From positions 1,116,001 through 1,180,000 of the forward strand of contig JAHBBC010000013.1 in NCBI GenBank assembly GCA_019915015.1: 64,000 nucleotides of DNA, in the 5' to 3' direction. This DNA is from Auriscalpium vulgare (lineage: Eukaryota; Basidiomycota; Agaricomycetes; Russulales; Auriscalpiaceae). The notes beneath the pieces are model-generated. The model worked only from the letters and a program-made list of their open reading frames with translations, ran no database searches and was not told the DNA's origin. Position 1 is the first letter of the stretch; each line of letters opens with the position of its first letter. A program made the translations under genes and the position numbers. Positions 43,649-52,935 of this stretch are shown one piece after another.

Positions 43649-43763
43649 ATGAACAAGATTAAATCTGAGATTGTAAAGAGTAAGAGAGATATAATCAGAA
43701 AGAAGAAAGGACTGTGTAGCATTAAATGAGAGGCTGCAGTTAGAAAGGACAAAAGCAAAATGA

Positions 43764-45358
43764 TCAGACTAAGCCTCGCTCCAACTCGTCTGGAACCACA
43801 GATGATCCTCGTCCAAGATCTCTGTCCAACTGGCTCTCATCCCAGGGAGGACTATTTTCTCTCTGGCTTGTCATCTCGCTCTCGGGCTCATCATCCGGAG
43901 GTGTCGATGCGCGCGGCAGAGATGAAGGCGTCGATGCAGCGGTTGACATAGAGCCCGTGCGTGAGATGGAACGAGCGGCGTAGCGGCGGCGACAACCAGA
44001 GGAGGATTCTGAAGGCGCGATATATTTTCACGGAGATCTTGAAGCTGCAGCTGAAGGTCATCGTCAAGTGCTTCCGACTTGCGGCGATACTCATCGTTCG
44101 TCCACAAGCCAATCTGCAGCTCACGAAAGAGGCGGTCGTGGCGATCGCGAGCGTCTTGGCGAAGACTATTCATGTCATCGCGCAGCCTGTCGACAGCTTT
44201 GCGGATGTTCTCTTCCTTTGACACCGCAAAGCTACGCCTGCCACATGAATTAGTCCACGTGCATTACCAACAACTAGTATTACTTACTCGATGGACTCCT
44301 TCAGTATGTCTTGAATGCCGGTGCGTGACGTGGGCTTGAAGCGACCCTTCAAGCTCTCCAGCTTCTCTTCCGACAGGTGTGCGGGAGTCTTCTTCGCACT
44401 TGCTTGCGACGAGGGCGGCACGCGGTTCTCTTTGGGAGTGTGTGGCGTCTGCGGTGGCGATCCCGGGCCGGGTGCGGTCGCAGAAGAGTCTTGCGCGAGA
44501 GGCGCCGGGCCATCGTGAACGCGTAGGACGGGGTCTATGTCCTCTTCGCGCGGTTGCCGCACAGGTGGCGCGTCGTCGGGAGGCTGATAGTGCACTGTGC
44601 GGTGACCGTCCGGACCAACCCCAGTCGTGATGATGATCGGGTTTTCATTTGGGCGGGTGGCAAGGATCGCGTGAATTCGGGGAAGACAGCGAACTCGGCC
44701 TCGATCTCCTCTGCACAGGATGTGTTAGCCTCCAGCGTGCTCATCGGAGATCACAAAATGAACTTACGCCAGATATTCTTGTGGCGTGCATCGGTATCCT
44801 CGGATGGGCCATCTGGCCCTATGTAGCAGACCAAATACTCATCTGGACCATCGTCGGCATCACCTGTGTCGACGATGGCCTCATTCCCAGTGAGGACACC
44901 TCCACCCGTGCACTTAATGCGCCGAACCTTGGAGTGATAGGTGATGCGTAGCCTACACAAGCCTGTGAGCACGTATGAGGCATCCAATAAGGGTATGGAC
45001 ATACTGATTTATTTTCCCGAGCACCTTTGCTCCCAGACTGACGAAATCCGAGTCCGGAGCATCCTTCCAGAGGATGCGAGCAAGCCGCTGACCCGCTGCG
45101 ACCTTACTTTCTCCGCTTTTCTTCTGGAAAGATGTCAGTAACAAAGCCCAGATGATGCGTGGGCCACCTGCATACCTCACCACGCTTGTTACCAAACATA
45201 ACCTTGCGATTTTGCGGCTGTTCGAGCTCCGTGATGAGCTGCAGGAGCAGCTCATTTGGCTTCTTATTTGTGCCCCAGCTGATGTTCTCCTCACGGGATT
45301 TCTTGCCCGGAGCTGTCTCAGGCTGGTCGGAGTCCGAGCGGCCGCGTTTCCGGGGCAT
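43764..45358 (-). pseudogene. Harbinger second protein (Myb/SANT-like partner), copy 1, two 1-bp deletions
   Basis: Exons correspond to copy 2: 45176-45358, 45005-45123, 44768-44952, 44288-44710 and 43764-44237. Two bases are missing. One G is lost in a run near 44680 (exon 4) and one near 43977 (exon 5); each shifts the frame. Exon 1-3 sequence is unchanged. If real, this copy makes no full-length partner and would depend on copy 2. Both losses are in G runs, so consensus errors are possible. Confidence 0.75.
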
Positions 45359-45489
45359 TAAGAGAGTAGGAGAGTGTAGATTAAGGAGGTATCGCGAGGG
45401 AATGAGTGTGTGAGACACGAAGACGCCGCACAACGCGAGCGTCACCTAAAGTCACACGATTGTCACACATCGGGTCACTTATGCCGCGG

Positions 45490-45557
45490 GCCGAATCGAA
45501 AACGAAAGGCGTTTGAAAACGAAACGGAAACGAAAACGGTCTACTCTGAGCTCCCCT
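45490..45557 (+). repeat. Right terminal inverted repeat of Harbinger copy 1 (68 bp)
   Basis: Begins GCCGAATCGAAAACG and ends GAGCTCCCCT. Its reverse complement is the outer 68 bp of the left end of copy 2. Confidence 0.95.
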
Positions 45558-45648
45558 ATTATGTAATATCACGCCGGGGCGCCGAATCGAAAACGAAAGG
45601 CGTTTGAAAACGAAACGGAAACGAAAACGGTCTACTCTGAGCTCCCCT
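45558..45648 (-). repeat. Inverted left-terminal 91 bp of copy 1
   Basis: Reads ATTATGTAATATC... to GAGCTCCCCT, the exact reverse complement of 45652-45742 (left end of copy 2). It abuts the right terminal repeat directly on one side and the AAT target duplication on the other. With copy 2 it forms a 185-bp palindrome with a 3-nt centre. Confidence 0.93.
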
Positions 45649-45651
45649 AAT

Positions 45652-45719
45652 AGGGGAGCTCAGAGTAGACCGTTTTCGTTTCCGTTTCGTTTTCAAACGC
45701 CTTTCGTTTTCGATTCGGC
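45652..45719 (+). repeat. Left terminal inverted repeat of Harbinger copy 2
   Basis: 68 bp, AGGGGAGCTC... to GATTCGGC, perfectly complementary to 48972-49039. It contains short CGTTTC/CGTTTT iterations. Confidence 0.95.
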
Positions 45720-45804
45720 GCCCCGGCGTGATATTACATAATGTCACTCAATCTACGCCGCTGCGCGACACCGCCGCCATTGCTTTCGAGCTCTTCCACC
45801 AGCC

Positions 45805-47128
45805 ATGGCCCGTGCTACCTACCACGATGAGATTATCGACGCATACATCACATATATGGCTATCCAGATGGCACTCATGCCTCCATCTTCAGCCACAGCT
45901 ATGATGGAGCAGCTCCAACGCGATAGCTCAATCCTTCACACCATCCTATCCTCCCGCTACATCAACCCCCGTCCTCCCGTCGTTAAAGCCGGCAATCTCC
46001 AGCTTGCATGGGAGTATGCACAGGATCCTGCCCATCACCACCGCTTTATCAACATGCTCCGTGTCTCTCCCCACGTCTTCGACACTATCCTTGGCCTCAT
46101 CGAGGGTCATCCCGTATTCCAGAACAACTCGAACACCCCGCAGGAGGATATCCGAACGCAATTAGCGGTGACCCTGTACCGTATGGGTCGCTATGGCAAT
46201 GGCGCATCTCTCGAGGATATCAGCCGTGCAGCGGGCTGTTCAGAGGGCGCTGTGGAGCTATACACGGAGAGATGTCAGGAGGCGCTGATGTCCTTGCATG
46301 GGATGTTTGTACGGCCGCTAACAGAGGAGGAGAAAGAGGTCGAGAAAAGGTGGATTGATGAGCAGCTTGGTTTCACGGGATCCACCTGGAGGGAGGGATG
46401 GGTGATGTACGACGGGACAATTGTTGTCCTGTACAGTCGCCCCGGCCTCGACGGTGACGCGTACTACACAAGGAAGTGCAACTATGGGTTCAACGTCCAG
46501 GTATGCTGGATATCTTCTAATAGCTCCTGACTGACATATCTGTACACAGATTGGCAATACACCGTCGAATCTACGAATCGTTGACTATTCGCTTGGCATG
46601 ACCGGTTCTGCTCATGATGCATCTGCATTTGAGCATACTGCAGCTGTCAAGCATACCGACTGGTTCTTCAGAGGTGACGAGTTTGCATGGGGTGACTCTG
46701 CGTACCCTGTCAGCTCGCGGACCATCCCAGTTCACAAGAAACCAGCGTCGTTAGACCGCTCAAATGCCTTATTCGACAAACACGTAGCTCGCCTACGCGT
46801 TCGCTCTGAACACACCATGGGTGCACTCAAGGGCCGATGGCAATCCCTTCGTGGCTTACGGCTCAATATCCGTTACAATCGGGACCATATACGAGCGTGT
46901 CGGTGGATTTCATGTTGCATCATCTTGCACAACGCAGTGCTCGACATCGAAGGATGGGCGAGTGGGACAAGCTTTGCGACTTGGCACTCACGTGCTCAGG
47001 AAGAGGACGATAGGGGGGAGCCAGATGATCCTATAGATGATGATATCACAGAGGATGATGATTGCGAGGCTAGGAGACGTGGCCTTGTGGCAGAAATAGT
47101 AGCCGCTCAACGAGCAGGACTTGTATAA
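45805..47128 (+). CDS. PIF/Harbinger transposase, copy 2, 424 aa
   Basis: Exons 45805-46500 and 46550-47128 with a 49-nt intron. Start MARATYHDEIIDAYITYMA, 153 bp inside the left terminus. The same catalytic D (YDGTIVV), D (SAHDASAF) and E (RSEHTMGALKGRW) as copy 1. Both exons give the same protein as copy 1, so both copies keep a full transposase. Confidence 0.93.
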
Positions 47129-47243
47129 ATGAACAAGATTAAATCTGAGATTGTAAAGAGTAAGAGAGATATAATCAGAAAGAAGAAAGGACTGTGTAGC
47201 ATTAAATGAGAGGCTGCAGTTAGAAAGGACAAAAGCAAAATGA

Positions 47244-48840
47244 TCAGACTAAGCCTCGCTCCAACTCGTCTGGAACCACAGATGATCCTCGTCCAAGATC
47301 TCTGTCCAACTGGCTCTCATCCCAGGGAGGACTATTTTCTCTCTGGCTTGTCATCTCGCTCTCGGGCTCATCATCCGGAGGTGTCGATGCGCGCGGCAGA
47401 GATGAAGGCGTCGATGCAGCGGTTGACATAGAGCCCGTGCGTGAGATGGAACGAGCGGGCGTAGCGGCGGCGACAACCAGAGGAGGATTCTGAAGGCGCG
47501 ATATATTTTCACGGAGATCTTGAAGCTGCAGCTGAAGGTCATCGTCAAGTGCTTCCGACTTGCGGCGATACTCATCGTTCGTCCACAAGCCAATCTGCAG
47601 CTCACGAAAGAGGCGGTCGTGGCGATCGCGAGCGTCTTGGCGAAGACTATTCATGTCATCGCGCAGCCTGTCGACAGCTTTGCGGATGTTCTCTTCCTTT
47701 GACACCGCAAAGCTACGCCTGCCACATGAATTAGTCCACGTGCATTACCAACAACTAGTATTACTTACTCGATGGACTCCTTCAGTATGTCTTGAATGCC
47801 GGTGCGTGACGTGGGCTTGAAGCGACCCTTCAAGCTCTCCAGCTTCTCTTCCGACAGGTGTGCGGGAGTCTTCTTCGCACTTGCTTGCGACGAGGGCGGC
47901 ACGCGGTTCTCTTTGGGAGTGTGTGGCGTCTGCGGTGGCGATCCCGGGCCGGGTGCGGTCGCAGAAGAGTCTTGCGCGAGAGGCGCCGGGCCATCGTGAA
48001 CGCGTAGGACGGGGTCTATGTCCTCTTCGCGCGGTTGCCGCACAGGTGGCGCGTCGTCGGGAGGCTGATAGTGCACTGTGCGGTGACCGTCCGGACCAAC
48101 CCCAGTCGTGATGATGATCGGGTTTTCATTTGGGCGGGTGGCAAGGATCGCGTGAATTCGGGGGAAGACAGCGAACTCGGCCTCGATCTCCTCTGCACAG
48201 GATGTGTTAGCCTCCAGCGTGCTCATCGGAGATCACAAAATGAACTTACGCCAGATATTCTTGTGGCGTGCATCGGTATCCTCGGATGGGCCATCTGGCC
48301 CTATGTAGCAGACCAAATACTCATCTGGACCATCGTCGGCATCACCTGTGTCGACGATGGCCTCATTCCCAGTGAGGACACCTCCACCCGTGCACTTAAT
48401 GCGCCGAACCTTGGAGTGATAGGTGATGCGTAGCCTACACAAGCCTGTGAGCACGTATGAGGCATCCAATAAGGGTATGGACATACTGATTTATTTTCCC
48501 GAGCACCTTTGCTCCCAGACTGACGAAATCCGAGTCCGGAGCATCCTTCCAGAGGATGCGAGCAAGCCGCTGACCCGCTGCGACCTTACTTTCTCCGCTT
48601 TTCTTCTGGAAAGATGTCAGTAACAAAGCCCAGATGATGCGTGGGCCACCTGCATACCTCACCACGCTTGTTACCAAACATAACCTTGCGATTTTGCGGC
48701 TGTTCGAGCTCCGTGATGAGCTGCAGGAGCAGCTCATTTGGCTTCTTATTTGTGCCCCAGCTGATGTTCTCCTCACGGGATTTCTTGCCCGGAGCTGTCT
48801 CAGGCTGGTCGGAGTCCGAGCGGCCGCGTTTCCGGGGCAT
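47244..48840 (-). CDS. Harbinger second protein, Myb/SANT-like partner, copy 2, 5 exons, 400 aa
   Basis: Exons on the minus strand: 48658-48840, 48487-48605, 48250-48434, 47769-48192 and 47244-47718. All four introns are GT..AG (about 50-57 nt), and the joins give one 400-codon frame. It starts MPRKRGRSDSDQPE. Residues about 25-115 (ISWGTNKKPNELLLQLITEL, RLARILWKD, INQLRITYHSKVRRI) have the tryptophan and helix spacing of a Myb/SANT-like or trihelix domain; this is inference from pattern and position. A Pro-rich middle (PGPGSPPQTPHTPKENR) and a C-terminal coiled coil (EENIRKAVDRLRDDMNSLRQ, about 255-320) follow. In Harbinger elements such a partner binds the terminal DNA and brings the transposase into the nucleus. 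Confidence 0.8.
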
Positions 48841-48971
48841 TAAGAGAGTAGGAGAGTGTAGATTAAGGAGGTATCGCGAGGGAATGAGTGTGTGAGACAC
48901 GAAGACGCCGCACAACGCGAGCGTCACCTAAAGTCACACGATTGTCACACATCGGGTCACTTATGCCGCGG

Positions 48972-49039
48972 GCCGAATCGAAAACGAAAGGCGTTTGAAA
49001 ACGAAACGGAAACGAAAACGGTCTACTCTGAGCTCCCCT
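48972..49039 (-). repeat. Right terminal inverted repeat of Harbinger copy 2
   Basis: 68 bp, perfect complement of 45652-45719, followed by the AAT target duplication and then host sequence GTGTTGCCTTCG. Confidence 0.95.
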
Positions 49040-49274
49040 AATGTGTTGCCTTCGAAAACCGGAGGATGGTAGGACTCGGAAGGATGCCGATCGGCTGGCT
49101 GGGCTTTGACAGGCGTCTCGTCGAAATGGGAAGTGGAAGTCGGGATTGGATCGCGCGCGGAGCACCCTGGACGTGTGAGATGGAGCCCACGGTACGCGCG
49201 ATTTTCGTCTATAGTTCTAGTCCGTGAAGGACACCGTAGGAGCGAGACGTGTCGGATATCATATCCAATCCACA

Positions 49275-50372
49275 TCATACCGAGGGTTCTGCATGTTGAT
49301 CAGCGTTGCAAGGCCAGGCGTGACCCATGAGACTCACCGGAAAGTCCCAATGTCTGTGGCGTATTTCTAGTACCACAGCACGGTCCCGGCAGAACTCTTC
49401 CAACGCTTTGATTTGCGCCTCCGTCGCAAGGCGCGTAGTACTGACGAGCTGCATATTCGCCAAATGATGCAGCGCCGCAACCACACAGTCCATGACATCG
49501 TCCGAGAGAGTAACGCTGGGATGATACCCAACATGGCGTAGTCTCGGCGGGAGCGTGATGTCCTCCTGGGGCAGGTGATTGAACACGAAGGTCTCGAGAT
49601 GCTCGAGGCACTGCAGGAGATGTTGCGGGGGGAAGGAGCCCTCCACACGCAGGGTATGGATCTGACGGAGTATGCCTGATACATGGGGTTGCTCCCACCT
49701 GGCATCGAACCAACCTGGTTTCATGAGCTCGAGATCCCGGAGTGCAGCAAAGTTATTCCCTGGGGACGACAACACTTCTGGGATGTAGTGCAGTCCGTGA
49801 AGGCACAACGCCTGCAGGACGCCAGTGACTGAGATGGGCGGCATGTCATCATCGGTGGGAACGTCCATATCAAGCGCACAAAGATTCGGCCACGTCCGGA
49901 GGAGGAGGGCGACAAAGGAAGGCCGTCCAACCGGATAAAGGAACACCGGGTGCAGCTGAATTGCTCGCAGGCGGGATTCGAGTGCAGGGTGCAAGATTTC
50001 TGTCCCCATACTGTCCCCGATATATATACCCTGAACGTGCGTGCAGAGCTCGAGGAGAGCGACGTCGTCGGACAACTCGGAAGTGGATTTGTCGAGACTG
50101 ACTGTTAGGAAGATGGAGCAGACGGCTGCGGAAAGGCGTGGGCTGGTGCGGAGGGTGCGGAGGAGCAGCGTGACCGCACGAGCGGTGTTTTTTCCATAGT
50201 AATGACTGACATGGGGTACACGGCGGAAGAGGAGGCGCTGCGCGGTGGGAGTCCATGCACGGCACACGAGGGCACAGGCGCGAAGGGTTGCATAGTCGAT
50301 ATACGTCGACTGTGATAGTCGATATACCCCTTCTATGATGAGGATTTGAACATCCAAGGGTGTATTTGCCAT
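49275..50372 (-). CDS. F-box-like family B protein (365 aa)
   Basis: The start is ATG 50372 (MANTPLDVQILIIEG); the frame continues upstream to 50435 as leader. The F-box-like part is YRLSQSTYIDYATLRACALVCRAW-type at about 17-50. The leucine-rich body has LLELCTHVQGIYIGD, SRLRAIQLHPVFL, LLLRTWPNLCALDMD, LRDLELMKPGW, LPQEDITLPPRLRHVGYH and LANMQLVSTTRLATEAQIKALEEF. It ends in HAWPCNADQHAEPSV. The only complete family B copy. It lies in the duplicated segment that received the Harbinger elements. Intact, intronless; a putative ubiquitin-ligase adaptor by family. Confidence 0.8.
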   Translation of the reverse strand: MANTPLDVQILIIEGVYRLSQSTYIDYATLRACALVCRAWTPTAQRLLFRRVPHVSHYYGKNTARAVTLLLRTLRTSPRLSAAVCSIFLTVSLDKSTSELSDDVALLELCTHVQGIYIGDSMGTEILHPALESRLRAIQLHPVFLYPVGRPSFVALLLRTWPNLCALDMDVPTDDDMPPISVTGVLQALCLHGLHYIPEVLSSPGNNFAALRDLELMKPGWFDARWEQPHVSGILRQIHTLRVEGSFPPQHLLQCLEHLETFVFNHLPQEDITLPPRLRHVGYHPSVTLSDDVMDCVVAALHHLANMQLVSTTRLATEAQIKALEEFCRDRAVVLEIRHRHWDFPVSLMGHAWPCNADQHAEPSV

Positions 50373-51541
50373 AACGCCGCGGCGAACTGACGTTGGATAG
50401 GTAAGATGACGACCCCAAGAGAGCAGCCCATACACACCTAGACACAGCGTCGTATGGATCTCCTCTGCTTAATTTTGAAGCTCTGATCAAATCATCAGAG
50501 GCATCAAATTCAAGACTACGCAGCTACTCACCGATCAGTGCACGCGGCTCAGCACATATAGTACGCCAACGAGTTCAAGCGGCGTCGAAGTGATCCTGTG
50601 GATTGTCGAACCCCAAGTGTGGATCGAACCTCTCAGACAGTCAAGCTTTGAATAAAAAGGATTTTGCAGGTGAGCGGTGAACGCGATGCGGCGGCGATGA
50701 TGTGGTCGGTCTCAAAGATTGGAACCGAAGCTAGAAGGCGCGCTCAAATGTCCCACGATGGCCTGCTGCCATCCGACTTCCGCACCTTCGTCCTAGATTT
50801 CTACCGTCAGGCCTCAGGTTTTACAGGCGGCAACCCTGTGTTGTCCGTTGTCGCCGTCCGACTCGCTGCAAGGACGCCGAGAATGGGCATGGACGGGCTG
50901 GGGATGCACAGGGAGCGGGCGCTGTGGACCTGGTGAGTGCTGGAGGCTCGCTGCTGTACGGCGTACTGATTGTATGCGACCTGCGCTCAGGTGACACTCC
51001 ATCCGTTGAAATCACGGTCTCCGAGCATCCGACCACAGTGCCCGGCGGTTTTTCATTGAATTGCTACCCAAACCTTCTCATGGACGAGAGACACGAGACT
51101 GTCGAAGATGAGCCCGCGGCGACATCGCCTCATTGGCCGCGTAGGTGCCCAGCACACGAGGTAGCCAGTAGGTCATTCTATGTGAAAGAATATATGGATA
51201 CGACACGAGAGGAGACAGGTGTGCGAATGGCCGAATGAATTTGTGAACGCACCAGAGTCAAAGTGACGTGGCCTTCCTGGACACTTATTAGCTGATCTCA
51301 ATACGTTGGCGACAGGGTTTTTCGTGCGGTTGTTGCCCTCCGTTTCAAGGTGCAAGAAGTCTCACTAGGTCTACCTAGAGGTCGAGCTGCCCTGGAGCTA
51401 CTCCGCAAAGTACGAGTTGGCCCGGCTGCGCCGACCGTCGGCCGAACACGCCGCCGCCGACATTCACACGCCCAGGCGGACTCGCGGTGTCACAGCGTCG
51501 TTGATGGCTTTAGGTCAAGCACCCTGCTCGTAACCTCTTGC
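50373..51541. other. Intergenic region, no confident gene
   Basis: The first 300 bp match the upstream region of the family B fragment at 28.4-28.7 kb. Plus-strand frames at 50664-50936 and 50924-51238 overlap around a GTGAGTGC donor-like site but match nothing I know. Confidence 0.4.
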
Positions 51542-51737
51542 TCTATGCTCTTGCCTAGGCGCGGAGGGAGGCACGCAGTCGATTGGTCATCGACTAGTCA
51601 CAGCGCTGGCAAGAAAGAGTGTATTGGGCTATGTACAGTGTGCGAAGCGAGAGCGGGATGCATGCGGGGTGGGCGTCAGCCATAATGGCAGACCGACACG
51701 AAGAGACTCCTACAAGAAAGCCAAGATGAGTAGCGAC
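51542..51737. repeat. 196-bp direct repeat, left copy
   Basis: TCTATGCTCTTGCCTAGGCG... to ATGAGTAGCGAC, essentially identical to 55671-55866. The right copy contains the 3' end of the tyrosine-recombinase ORF, so the left copy is part of the DIRS-like element's 3' repeat system or a remnant of a second copy. Confidence 0.9.
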
Positions 51738-52935
51738 GGGGAGGGATGGGCATACAAGGGCGCGGCTGGGTGGGACCAGGCACCGGAACGCAAGTGTAGG
51801 TAGCCGAAACGTATCCGATAATGATACGAGAGCTGAGTAAGCGGTACAGCGGGGATAAGAGATAGCGATTATGCGGACGCGTCCGAGTCGTACTCGTCTG
51901 AGAACTCTACCACGACTGAGCCTTCCGACGACGACGACGAGTCCCCGTGGAACACGGACCGCTCCACACGCGGGGGGCTAGCGGCTCCGCGCTGACGCTC
52001 TCCGCTCTTTCCGCCTCTTGCACGCTCGGGCTTGAGGAGGTGGCAGCACAGCTGCGTCCTCGGCTGGGCGGGGAAGAGCCGACGCGGGGAGAGGGGCGCC
52101 AACGAAAGCGGGAGGATGGGGCGGGCGACCGCCGACAGGAGCCGCAGGGCGAGGGGAAGGACCGCCCACTCATGGGGAACCTGCAGGTAAACGGCGGCCT
52201 CTCGCCCGCTGTGCGGCGATACACAGAACTCCACCCAGTGAAGCTCTACCGACCGGATGGAGCATACCCGCCCTAGCACGGCGGGATGGTGTGGGTTCTG
52301 TCTTCTGGAAGGGTGGTAGAGGGCCACGGAGCTCCCCACGCGCAGCCAGGCATTAGGGCGGCAGCAGACAAACCAAGTCGAGATCATGCGGGATCCGACG
52401 GCGATCGACCGGCGGCTCACGTGCGCGACGACCCAAGCTGGATCGGAAAAAAGGGAGTTGATTGGGGCGAGCGGGTGGATGCTTGACGGCAGTGCGATGC
52501 TCTGCGGGATGGCGGAAGTGGGAAGGTGAGCCCTGGAAGGGAAGGGAAGCTGCGGGAGGGGTGGTAGGCCTGTGGAAGGTGGCGGATGAGGAGGTGGGGG
52601 GATAGAGATACTGCGCGCGCGGGTGGGTGCCAGCGCGCACGGTTGGGGGGCGTAAGGGTGCTGCGAAGCCATAACTGGGGAAAACAGGGCTGGGGACGCA
52701 GGTTATAAGTCATAATGACAGAAGGAGCGGTGCAGCACGTGGGCCGTTTCAAGGCCGAACACTGCGTAATGAACTGCGTAATGAACTGGGAAAGGGAGGG
52801 TGGGTGCGAAAGAAATCGAGAAGGAGCGGATACCGCAGCGAAGACGAGTGGATAGAGGACAAAGGAAAAACTTGGCGTAGTGCGCTGGGCATGCGCCCAG
52901 TCCGGCATCGGCCGCGAGCGTAGACCACGTGCTAT
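51738..52935 (-). other. Region between the direct repeats and the hAT element
   Basis: GC-rich, purine-biased on plus. With the hAT element removed, it joins directly to 55634-55670. It contains the 267-codon frame listed separately. It could be the second A-type segment of a split direct repeat, but I could not find its partner upstream of the Gag-like ORF. Confidence 0.35.
51869..52672 (-). CDS. Hypothetical protein, 267 aa, Pro-rich N-terminus and acidic Ser-rich C-terminus
   Basis: ATG 52672 (MASQHPYAPQPCALAP) to a stop at 51869. Residues 1-75 are Pro/Ser-rich. A central part (SDPAWVVAHVSRRSIAVGSR, LGRVCSIRSVELHWVEF) looks more globular. The tail is SSSSSEGSVVVEFSDEY. Not recognised. 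It lies downstream of the tyrosine recombinase between the 196-bp repeats, so it may be an accessory ORF of the retroelement. The high GC content raises the chance of a spurious open frame. Confidence 0.35.
   Translation of the reverse strand: MASQHPYAPQPCALAPTRARSISIPPPPHPPPSTGLPPLPQLPFPSRAHLPTSAIPQSIALPSSIHPLAPINSLFSDPAWVVAHVSRRSIAVGSRMISTWFVCCRPNAWLRVGSSVALYHPSRRQNPHHPAVLGRVCSIRSVELHWVEFCVSPHSGREAAVYLQVPHEWAVLPLALRLLSAVARPILPLSLAPLSPRRLFPAQPRTQLCCHLLKPERARGGKSGERQRGAASPPRVERSVFHGDSSSSSEGSVVVEFSDEYDSDASA

Larger units (their letters stand above)
42260..45648 (+). mobile_element. PIF/Harbinger element, copy 1 (rearranged: left end inverted onto the right end)
   Basis: Length 3389 bp. The body (42260-45557) starts at AATGTCACTC with no left terminal repeat in place and ends with the 68-bp right terminal repeat. 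It is followed by 45558-45648, the reverse complement of the first 91 bp of the element. It is flanked by AAT (42257-42259) and AAT (45649-45651), a 3-bp target duplication typical of Harbinger. Compared with copy 2 (3388 bp) it has two 1-bp deletions and one 3-bp AAT duplication, which accounts exactly for the length. Gene content is as in copy 2. Confidence 0.9.
45652..49039 (+). mobile_element. PIF/Harbinger element, copy 2 (complete, 3388 bp)
   Basis: Bounded by 68-bp perfect terminal inverted repeats (45652-45719 starting AGGGGAGCTCAGAG; 48972-49039 ending CTCTGAGCTCCCCT) and flanked by AAT at 45649-45651 and 49040-49042. It encodes two genes, transposase on plus and partner protein on minus, converging as in typical Harbinger elements. 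Intact in every feature I can read, so potentially active. Confidence 0.95.

Noticed and set aside
45490..45742. Third Harbinger copy between the two
   Set aside because: Only 91 bp of left end are present, and length accounting shows it is the missing left end of copy 1. A third element is not needed.
51869..52672. SGNH hydrolase-type accessory ORF of Ngaro-like elements
   Set aside because: No GDS or other hydrolase motif can be seen; left as hypothetical.
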